From the NCBI GenBank assembly GCA_009917695.1, contig JAACJG010000009.1:248001-312000 (forward strand): a DNA stretch of 64,000 nt. The letters run 5' to 3'. Positions 57,173 to 64,000 of the stretch are shown piece by piece. The notes under the pieces were generated by a model that was not told the origin of the DNA, searched no databases, and was given only the letters and a program-made list of their open reading frames with translations. This DNA is from Candidatus Rifleibacterium amylolyticum. GTDB lineage: Bacteria; Muiribacteriota; Ozemobacteria; Ozemobacterales; Ozemobacteraceae. The stretch's first letter is position 1, and every line of letters begins with the position of its first letter. Both the position numbers and the translations under genes were made by a program.

Positions 57173-57664
57173 ATGCTGCAGAACCTGAGTTCATTGGAAG
57201 AAACCGCCGAGCGTTTTCGTCAAAGCCCTGAGTTCATCTGGAACATGTCTTTACAGTTCAATCGGCTTTTACAGCCGGAGCTTGGCGACAATGGCTTTAT
57301 CGCCTACTCAGAGTTACAGCGCCATATCATCGGCCGCATCATCAAAATGCGCGAAGAAGGCATGACTTACACAGAAATCATTGGCGCTCTTGAGCTTCAG
57401 ATGGTTAACGAGGTTCAGACCGCCCCTGCCACCCTTGAACAAACGACAAAAGCCCGTTGCCCAAGCTCAGAAGTCTGCCGCAAAAATTTCAAGACTCTCT
57501 CAGAGCAGGTTAAGCTGATGCGCGCCCAGATAACTCTTCTCAAAAACGAACTGGCAACGCTCAGGCAGGAGAAACCGTACGCTGCAACCTCTCTTGATTT
57601 ATCAGCAGTCAGTCTGGCCTGTTCCGGCAAAAATCTACTTGGACGCCATCACCCAGACGCCTGA
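57173..57664 (+). CDS. Small protein with possible MerR-like helix and coiled coil
   Basis: The protein has 163 residues starting at the ATG 5 bases after GGGAGGGA. A helical segment around IIGRIIKMREEGMTYTEIIGAL resembles the second helix pair of MerR-type regulators, though no DNA-binding N-terminal helix is clear. The C-terminal part (about 105-140) is a heptad-like coiled coil. Its last 30 bases overlap the convergent cyclase gene. The function is unknown; a regulator is possible. Confidence 0.6.
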   Translation: MLQNLSSLEETAERFRQSPEFIWNMSLQFNRLLQPELGDNGFIAYSELQRHIIGRIIKMREEGMTYTEIIGALELQMVNEVQTAPATLEQTTKARCPSSEVCRKNFKTLSEQVKLMRAQITLLKNELATLRQEKPYAATSLDLSAVSLACSGKNLLGRHHPDA

Positions 57665-59947
57665 CCAGTCTTCGGGCGGCGGGTTCTGCTTGAGCAGCTG
57701 CGCTCGTTCGATATAAATGCTGCTCGGTTTATCATTCGGGTTGATGGCCAGACATTCATTGAAAAGCTTGATCGCTGCATCCCACTTGCGGGCGCGGTAA
57801 GCCCAGAGCCCGTCTTTAAACAGTCCGAGCACTTCGCCCAGCCCTGGAAAACTTTCGCGATTGTGATATGACATTATCTCGTAAATCGCAACAGGTTGAG
57901 TTTTCCCCTTAACCACGACAAGATCGATCTCACGCATGCGATAAGTGCCCTTCAGCTTGCGCATGGTGAATTCACTGATCAGAATTTTAACGCCATACTG
58001 CTTGCACGCCGATTCAAGGCGTGACGCAAGATTGACGCCATCGCCGATAATGGTAAAATCCATGCGCTTGCACGATCCGATGTTGCCCGATACAACCGTG
58101 TCGGTGTTCAGCCCGATTCCTATGTTGACGGGAAGCCGGCCCTCGGAAGTGCGCAGCCGGTTCCATTTATTGAGCGTCTCGATCATCGCGACAGCAGCCC
58201 GCACCGAACGGTCGGCGTCATCGTCGTGCGGCACCGGAATCCCGAACGCCGCCATTATCGCGTCACCGATAAACTTGTCGAGCATTCCGTGTTCCTGCTG
58301 AATGCAATCGACCATCAACGTAAAATATTCGTTGAGCAACCCCACTGTTCCCTGTGGGCCGAGCTGCTCGGTCAGCGTCGTAAAGCCTCTTATATCGGCG
58401 AACAGAACCGTGGCCTCAACATTGGTGCCGCCTAGAATATCGGTGCCAGAAGCCAGCAGTCTGTCGGCGATCGCCGGGTCCATATAACGCGACATCGTTG
58501 ATTTAAGACGCTTTTCGTTGCTGATGTCCTCGATGATGATCATCGTGCCTATGCGCTTCTGATCGATGTTGAGCAGCGACTGCACCGTGAGGTTGACCGA
58601 CAGCGTGTCGTCGCCGACTTTAAGCGGAGCATCTACCGAAGTCTGCTGTTCGCCTGTTTCATTGACCAGGCGCAGCTTCTCGAGCACCCATTCGTTATCG
58701 GCGACAAAAAACTCGTTTGTCCTTTTGCCGATGATATCGGACCCTGTAACCTTGAGTATTCGCGAGCAGGCGGCATTACAGGTGGCAATACGCCCCGCGA
58801 CATCGAGCGTTATCAGACCGTTCGACATCGACTCGAGCATGGCCTCGTTGTAATTCTTCATCGCCTGCACGTCAGCAAACAGCTTGGCGTTTTCGAGCGC
58901 AATCGAAACCTGCGCCGTAAAAGCACGCAGACGCGCTTCGTCTTCCTGCGAAAACGGGCCGCCATGTTTGTTGAGAACCTGGGTAACCCCGATGGTGCGG
59001 CCATTCTTGTTGATAACCGGAACGCAAAGAATCGAACGCGTAAAAAACCCGGTTTTCTTGTCGAACGAAGGGTTAAAGCGCAGATCAGCATAAGCATGCG
59101 GAATATTGATAGTTCGACTCGACTTGAAGACCGCGCCGGCAATACCAGCATGACTGGGCATTCTGATCTGCGTCGATTCAAGCCCCTGCCCTACTTCAGA
59201 CCATAGCTCATCAGACTTTTCGTCATGCAGAAACAAGGTCGAGCGCTCAGCATTGAGCATGCGCGTGGCTTCGGCCATGACGTTCTGCAACAGCGAACCC
59301 AGCTTGATATCTGACGTCATCTCAGAAACGACATTGATGAATTCGAGCTCCTGACGACGTATCGTCTCCATCTGCTCTATAAACTGAAGACTCTGCAAAG
59401 AAGGCGCTCCCTGCTTCATCATCTCTTCCAGCAGACGCATATCTTCGCGATTGAAGCGGCCCTTTTTCTTGTTGAGGATCTGGGCAACCGCCATGATCTG
59501 CCCCTTCGCCGTCTTAATCGGGACACACAATATGTTGCGGGTAACAAAACCCGTCTGTTCATCTATATTGCGGTTGAAGCGCGAGTCGGCATAAGCATCG
59601 GGAATAATGACTCCCTCACCGGTCGTAAAAACGTATCCGGCAATGCCGTTGGTATTGAGTATTCTGATCTCACGCATGAAATTGCCCATCGCTACCCGCG
59701 AATACAGTTCATTGGTGTTGGGGTCATTGAGAAACAGCGAACCACGTTCGGCGTTAAGCCGCGAAGTCGCGGTCTCGACCAGCATTTTCAGCACAGCGTC
59801 GAGTGAATCCATCGCCGAAATGCGCCGCGAAATATCGAGCAGCAGCTCAGCTTCGGCCAGGCGCTTCTTCTGCTCTCTCAGCAGGGCCGCCGGGTTGCCG
59901 CCCGCCGGTTTATTCACTTTTTTCATTTCATCTGCACTGGTTTTCAT
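57635..59947 (-). CDS. Class III adenylate cyclase with two GAF and one PAS domain
   Basis: The 770-residue protein has GAF domains at about 30-185 and 200-355, a PAS domain (about 360-485), then a class III cyclase catalytic domain. The metal aspartates are D518 (FADIRGF) and D562 (DKFIGDA); K558 favours adenine, and FTIIGDGVNLASRLE carries the Thr, Asn and Arg of the second half. This points to an adenylate, not a guanylate, cyclase. A TPR-like C-terminal tail follows. The GAF and PAS domains should regulate it by small ligands. It convergently overlaps the small helical gene. Confidence 0.92.
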   Translation of the reverse strand: MKTSADEMKKVNKPAGGNPAALLREQKKRLAEAELLLDISRRISAMDSLDAVLKMLVETATSRLNAERGSLFLNDPNTNELYSRVAMGNFMREIRILNTNGIAGYVFTTGEGVIIPDAYADSRFNRNIDEQTGFVTRNILCVPIKTAKGQIMAVAQILNKKKGRFNREDMRLLEEMMKQGAPSLQSLQFIEQMETIRRQELEFINVVSEMTSDIKLGSLLQNVMAEATRMLNAERSTLFLHDEKSDELWSEVGQGLESTQIRMPSHAGIAGAVFKSSRTINIPHAYADLRFNPSFDKKTGFFTRSILCVPVINKNGRTIGVTQVLNKHGGPFSQEDEARLRAFTAQVSIALENAKLFADVQAMKNYNEAMLESMSNGLITLDVAGRIATCNAACSRILKVTGSDIIGKRTNEFFVADNEWVLEKLRLVNETGEQQTSVDAPLKVGDDTLSVNLTVQSLLNIDQKRIGTMIIIEDISNEKRLKSTMSRYMDPAIADRLLASGTDILGGTNVEATVLFADIRGFTTLTEQLGPQGTVGLLNEYFTLMVDCIQQEHGMLDKFIGDAIMAAFGIPVPHDDDADRSVRAAVAMIETLNKWNRLRTSEGRLPVNIGIGLNTDTVVSGNIGSCKRMDFTIIGDGVNLASRLESACKQYGVKILISEFTMRKLKGTYRMREIDLVVVKGKTQPVAIYEIMSYHNRESFPGLGEVLGLFKDGLWAYRARKWDAAIKLFNECLAINPNDKPSSIYIERAQLLKQNPPPEDWSGVWVMASK

Positions 59948-59982
59948 CTTTGCCCTCTCTTACAGCCAAAATCAGAGAATCA

Positions 59983-60534
59983 TCAAGATTTGAGCTGTTC
60001 CATCACCTGCCGCATGGATTGTATGGTTTCACGCAACTGCGCAATCTCGTCGGCAGTTTGCATGCGCTCTTTTTGAACCGCACTCTCCTTAGCTGCCCGC
60101 GCGCCCTCAAGCTCGTCACGCAGCCGGGCCGACATTTCTCTCAGCTGCTGAATTTCGCCGGAATATGTAGAATGAACAGCCTGCACCGCCGCACTCTTCT
60201 CAGCCATAAGGTTTTCGAGCTGTGTACGCAGCTCTGAAATGTGGCGCTTGAGCTGGCCGATTTCGTCCTGACTGCTGGAAACCGCCCGCTGCACCTCCTG
60301 CTCACGCAAAATATGTGCGCGTTCGAGCTCATTGCGCAGTTCGCCGATTGTTTCCTTCAGCATCGCAATCTCCTGGGCCGTGTCACGTCTTGCTGTCTGC
60401 ACGGCATCGGCTGTAATCAGATTGCTCTTTTCGAGTTCGCTGCGCAGCTCGACAATTGTACGCTGCAGATCGCGAACTTCCATTTCTAACTGATTATTGC
60501 TGTTGCCAGCCTTGACCGCGACAGTATCTTTCAT
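59983..60534 (-). CDS. Coiled-coil protein upstream of the cyclase
   Basis: The 183-residue protein is almost all coiled coil. It contains internal repeats of the I-x-E-L-R-[NST]-E/Q-L-E type (TIVELRSELEKSN, TIGELRNELERAH, HISELRTQLENL), about 35-40 residues apart and separated by AVQ or EVQ elements. The ATG at 60534 is preferred because GAGAGG precedes it; a TTG eight codons upstream is also possible. The gene ends 35 bases before the cyclase gene, so co-transcription is likely. The role is unknown. Confidence 0.7.
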   Translation of the reverse strand: MKDTVAVKAGNSNNQLEMEVRDLQRTIVELRSELEKSNLITADAVQTARRDTAQEIAMLKETIGELRNELERAHILREQEVQRAVSSSQDEIGQLKRHISELRTQLENLMAEKSAAVQAVHSTYSGEIQQLREMSARLRDELEGARAAKESAVQKERMQTADEIAQLRETIQSMRQVMEQLKS

Positions 60535-60632
60535 CGCAATCGCGCCTCTCACTCTCAAGAATTACCAGCCGTTATAAACGATAGCACCGGGGCACCGCCA
60601 TGTCAATTGCACTGAGTTACAGCCTGTTGCTC

Positions 60633-62453
60633 TTAATCTTCTGAATTCAATTCTCTCAGGCTCAACCTGGCATAAAGGCCGCCGCGGGCAAGAAGCTCGC
60701 TGTGACTGCCGCGTTCGACAATCTCGCCATTGTCCATGACGCAGATAAGGTCAGCGTTGCGAATGGTGGCAAGACGGTGCGCAACAACAATGGCAGTGCG
60801 TTCGGCCAGCAGTTTCCTGAGAGCATCCTGAATCAGCAGTTCGGTCAGCGTATCGACGCTGGCGGTTGCTTCGTCGAGAATCAGTATGCGCGGATCGGCC
60901 AGAATAGCGCGTGCAATGCAGATCAATTGCCGCTGCCCCTGCGACAGGTTGACGCCACCCTCAAGAATTTTGGTATCGTACCCTTTGGGCAGTTCACTGA
61001 TGAACCCATGCGCATTGGCAGCGCAGGCAGCCTTCTTTACGGCAGTCAGCGAAGCACTCGGGCTCGAGAATCTTATATTATCAGCCACAGTTCCGGTGAA
61101 CAGAAACGGGTCCTGTGGCACCAGCCCCATCTGCCGACGCAGTGAGCGCTGAGTTACCAGCCGCACATCGTAGCCATCGATAAGCACGGCACCTTCGACG
61201 ACATCATAAAGCCTGGGCACCAGGCTGGCCAACGTCGTCTTGCCGGCGCCAGTCGGGCCAACCAGCGCTACCGTCTGACCCGGTTCGACGATCAGATTGA
61301 TGTTCCGCAGAATCTGGCGGTCAGCCTGATATTGAAACCCGATCTGGCGAAACTCAACTTTACCGGTAACTCTCGGCATATCTATTGCCGCCGGCTCATC
61401 ATATATCGCCGGCTTTGTATCGAGCATTTCTAAAACACGCTCGCCGCCGGCCATCGCCGATTGCATGGTTGTGTATATCTGCGAGAGATCCTGAATCGGC
61501 TGAAAAAAGCGGCTCACATAAGCAAGAAAAGCCACCACCGTTCCGAGCGTCAACTCGCCATGTGCCACGGCAACCCCGCCTATCCACAAAACCGTTGCTG
61601 TAGCGAAAATCCCAAGAAAATCGACGGTCGGCAGAAAAATGAAAGACAACGACATCGCTTCAATATTGGCATCACGATTGGCACGGTTGACTTCTTCAAA
61701 TTTTTCCGAAGAAACACCCTCACGCGCAAACGCCTGAATTACTCGAATTCCCGAAATGTCTTCAGCCAGACCACCAACTACCGCTGCTACCCGCTGGCGC
61801 GTCTTGCGAAACGCCACCCGCGCATGCCGCGAAAAGATCCAGGTAGCCAGCAGCATCAGCGGCAATACCGCGAATGTCGCCAGTGCCAGCGAAAGATCGA
61901 GCGACAGCATTACCGCAACAATTCCGGCCAGCACCACGGTATCGCCGATAATGGTCGCTACCCCCGACGACAGCAGGTCGTTGATCACCGAAACATCGCT
62001 GATTACCCGCGAGATCGTCACGCCGACAATATGCGCATGATGGTAAGACACCGGCAAGGCCTGAAGATGAGCAAAAAGCCTTGCCCGCAGCGATGTCAGC
62101 ACCCGCAGGCCAATCCATGACAGCAGATACTGCTGCAACGACGTGGTTACATAAAGCGCAACGAACACTACGGCCATCAGCAGCGTTGTATAAAACAGGC
62201 CGTTAATGTCGCCGCCGGCGATGTCTTCGTCGATGGCGATCTTGATGAGATACGGCGAAGTCAGCGCCAGAACCGAACTGATCAACATCAGCAGTAAAGC
62301 TGCGAACATTCTCGCCCTGTGCGGCTTTAAAAATTCCAGCAGACGGCGCAGTATACGCGGATCGACAACCTGCCCGGCTGAATCCTGGCCAAAGCTCTGC
62401 ATGGCACTGCGCGGGCCCATCGCTGAACCGGTCGAGCCGAAGGAAAAACTCAT
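60633..62453 (-). CDS. ABC exporter half-transporter, canonical ATPase site
   Basis: The 606-residue protein has six membrane helices (about 50-330) and a nucleotide-binding domain with Walker A GPTGAGKTT, a signature LSQGQRQL and Walker B ILILDEATASVD with the catalytic glutamate. The architecture is MsbA/TM288-like. It overlaps the stop of the upstream exporter gene by four bases, and the two should form a heterodimer. The substrate (lipid, drug or peptide) is unknown. Confidence 0.93.
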   Translation of the reverse strand: MSFSFGSTGSAMGPRSAMQSFGQDSAGQVVDPRILRRLLEFLKPHRARMFAALLLMLISSVLALTSPYLIKIAIDEDIAGGDINGLFYTTLLMAVVFVALYVTTSLQQYLLSWIGLRVLTSLRARLFAHLQALPVSYHHAHIVGVTISRVISDVSVINDLLSSGVATIIGDTVVLAGIVAVMLSLDLSLALATFAVLPLMLLATWIFSRHARVAFRKTRQRVAAVVGGLAEDISGIRVIQAFAREGVSSEKFEEVNRANRDANIEAMSLSFIFLPTVDFLGIFATATVLWIGGVAVAHGELTLGTVVAFLAYVSRFFQPIQDLSQIYTTMQSAMAGGERVLEMLDTKPAIYDEPAAIDMPRVTGKVEFRQIGFQYQADRQILRNINLIVEPGQTVALVGPTGAGKTTLASLVPRLYDVVEGAVLIDGYDVRLVTQRSLRRQMGLVPQDPFLFTGTVADNIRFSSPSASLTAVKKAACAANAHGFISELPKGYDTKILEGGVNLSQGQRQLICIARAILADPRILILDEATASVDTLTELLIQDALRKLLAERTAIVVAHRLATIRNADLICVMDNGEIVERGSHSELLARGGLYARLSLRELNSED

Positions 62454-64000
62454 AAGCCACCCGCCTTTTCCTGCTGATAATAAAGCTCGGCATACAGCCC
62501 TGAGCTCTTCAGCAGTTCATCATGGGTTCCCTGTGCCGCCACCCGGCCGTGGTCAAGAATCAGTATCATGTCGGCCTTTTGCAGCGTGCTCAGCCTCTGA
62601 GCGATGACAAAGCTGGTGCGCCCGGCCATCAGATGCTCGAGCGCAAGCTGAATTTGCCGCTCAGTTGCCGTATCGACGCTGGCAGTAGCGTCATCAAGAA
62701 TCAGAATGCGCGGATCTCGCAGCAGGGTGCGCGCAATCGCCACTCTCTGTTTCTGGCCGCCCGAAAGCGTTACGCCACGTTCCCCGATCAGAGTGTCGTA
62801 ACCTTTCGGCATGGCGACGATAAAATCATGGGCCTGGGCAGCACGGGCCGCCGCTATCATTTCCTGCTCCCCTGCCCCGGGCCGGCCGAACAGAATGTTT
62901 TCGCGAATCGTCGTGGCAAATAGTGTGGTTTCCTGAAGAACGGTGCCGATCTGTTCACGCAATGAAGCAAGAGTGACCTTTTTGATATCGATACCGTCGA
63001 TCAGTATGCGGCCGGCCGTCGGGTCATAAAAACGCGGTATCAGATTGATTATCGTCGATTTGCCCGAGCCGGTTGTGCCGAGCAAAGCCACGATCTGCCC
63101 CGGCCGCACCGTGAACGAGACGGCATGCAGAATGCGGTGGTTATGCACGTAGCCAAAAGTGACATCTTCGAAAACCACTTCGCCCTTTGCCGGCGGCAGC
63201 GGCTGCGCACCCGGCTCATCAGCGACCTCAGAAGCAGTGTCGAGTATTTCGAAAATCCTCTCGCCCGAAGTCATCGCCAGTGTCACCGCCGGAACAATAT
63301 TGCCCATGCGGCGAACCGGCACCGTCAACTGCCCGAGGTAGGTGGCAAAAGCTACCAGTTCACCGGATGTCAGCTGCCCGCGCGTCACCAGATAGCCACC
63401 ATAACCGATGACGACGACCGTTGCGAAGTTGGCGATAAGATCGATCTGAGGCGCACTGAATGCCTGCAGTTGCGCCGTAAGTGCCGAGAGAGAAAACCAG
63501 CGCCGGTTCGCCCGGGCAAATCGCGTAATCTCAGCTTCTTCCTGCGCGAAAGCTTTGACGATGCGCACGCCCCGCAAATTCTGTTCAAGCCGCGCCGTCA
63601 ATTTGCCAAGCTGCTTTTGAATTATCAACGACATCGGGCGCAGACGCCGCCCCAGACTCATGGCGCGCCAGGCCAGCAACGGCATGGTCGCCATCGCCAG
63701 CAGAGCCAGACGCGGATTGATTATGATCAGAAGAAGCGCTGAACCGCTCACCAGCACCAGTCCGTCGATAATCCGCAAAAAGGCACGGCCGGTCACAAAC
63801 CTGATGCGTTCAACATCCTGAATGGCACGCGTCAGTATCTGCCCGGTTTCGCTGCGATCGTGCCACGAAAACGACAGGCGCGCGAGCTGCCGATGAAGAG
63901 CGTTGCGCAGATCGCAGGCAACGTTCTGTGATGCCGTTTCGGTCCAGCACCCCTGAAAATAGGTAAATAACGATTTTAACAACGCCAGCAGCAGCAGTCC
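62450..64000 (-). CDS. ABC exporter half-transporter with degenerate ATPase site, N-terminus outside window
   Basis: The frame is open to the window edge (LLLLALLKSLF precedes the first visible helix), so the N-terminal part, probably about 75 residues, is missing. The visible part has the remaining membrane helices and a nucleotide-binding domain with Walker A GTTGSGKST and signature LSGGQKQR, but Walker B reads ILILDDATASVD, with Asp where the catalytic Glu should be. This matches the degenerate half of heterodimeric exporters such as TM287/288, where only one ATP site hydrolyses. Confidence 0.92.
   Translation of the reverse strand, partial: GLLLLALLKSLFTYFQGCWTETASQNVACDLRNALHRQLARLSFSWHDRSETGQILTRAIQDVERIRFVTGRAFLRIIDGLVLVSGSALLLIIINPRLALLAMATMPLLAWRAMSLGRRLRPMSLIIQKQLGKLTARLEQNLRGVRIVKAFAQEEAEITRFARANRRWFSLSALTAQLQAFSAPQIDLIANFATVVVIGYGGYLVTRGQLTSGELVAFATYLGQLTVPVRRMGNIVPAVTLAMTSGERIFEILDTASEVADEPGAQPLPPAKGEVVFEDVTFGYVHNHRILHAVSFTVRPGQIVALLGTTGSGKSTIINLIPRFYDPTAGRILIDGIDIKKVTLASLREQIGTVLQETTLFATTIRENILFGRPGAGEQEMIAAARAAQAHDFIVAMPKGYDTLIGERGVTLSGGQKQRVAIARTLLRDPRILILDDATASVDTATERQIQLALEHLMAGRTSFVIAQRLSTLQKADMILILDHGRVAAQGTHDELLKSSGLYAELYYQQEKAGGL

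Noticed and set aside
61461-62120. 219-codon plus-strand frame over the ABC exporter
   Set aside because: It is the shadow of the exporter's membrane-domain frame: Arg- and His-rich translation, no start signal.
63125-63742. 205-codon plus-strand frame over the second exporter
   Set aside because: Antisense to the exporter frame with Arg/His/Gln-rich low-complexity translation.

Overview
The window is about 64 kb of densely coding bacterial chromosome of moderate GC. I see no tRNA, rRNA, CRISPR array, insertion sequence or prophage. The organism looks like an envelope-complex, anaerobic or fermentative bacterium: a butyrate kinase / phosphate butyryltransferase pair, a secreted GH13 amylase, a Tad-type secretion motor, a pseudopilin-like operon, SLH and lipoprotein surface proteins, M16, M48 and M30-like proteases, and a class III cyclase. 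This mixture resembles candidate-phylum genomes such as Riflebacteria, but that placement is an impression with low confidence; no marker gene here settles it.

Layout. 1-8.8 kb: the 5' part of an alpha-amylase, a ComM/YifB ATPase, a TPR protein with a C-terminal CFI-box, an rlmI-nudix-buk-ptb operon, and a fusion of a cyclic-nucleotide-binding domain to a CpaE-like ATPase. 8.9-17.1 kb: a Ste24-like protease, a small four-cysteine protein, murC with a small membrane protein and a strong terminator, an M16 protease, an SLH-domain protein and a two-TM protein. 17.1-21.6 kb: a compact Tad motor in two genes (a CpaE-like/TadA fusion and a TadB-TadC fusion), followed by a DUF523 gene. 21.6-25.4 kb: an ABC-2 exporter pair, a coiled-coil zinc-ribbon protein and a tiny membrane protein. 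25.4-29.3 kb: a 1288-residue lipoprotein with Fn3-like repeats and an M30-like protease domain. 29.4-34.9 kb: a four-gene pseudopilin operon (TM protein, GspK/PilX-like, GspI-like, GspJ/PilW-like). 35-38.8 kb: a secreted repeat protein and monomeric isocitrate dehydrogenase.

39-54.8 kb: a very long, same-strand, tightly packed gene run. Its core is a MoxR AAA+ ATPase, an unknown protein, a metallopeptidase-like/VWA protein, a helical protein and a PaaK-like adenylate-forming ligase. These are linked by overlapping stop and start codons to the NAD-salvage genes pnuC and nadR, followed closely by an ankyrin protein, an MBL-fold hydrolase, a GT2 enzyme, a membrane protein and a cupin. A Sel1 protein with zinc ribbons and an unknown protein lie at its head. 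This is the best candidate for an undescribed system.

54.8-64 kb: a PAS protein, a metallophosphoesterase, an L,D-transpeptidase, a small possibly HTH protein, a GAF-GAF-PAS adenylate cyclase, a coiled-coil protein and a heterodimeric ABC exporter whose first subunit runs off the window.

How parts may work together (inference): the cyclase could make the ligand read by the cNMP-binding/CpaE-like protein, linking a cyclic nucleotide to control of the Tad or pseudopilin machinery.
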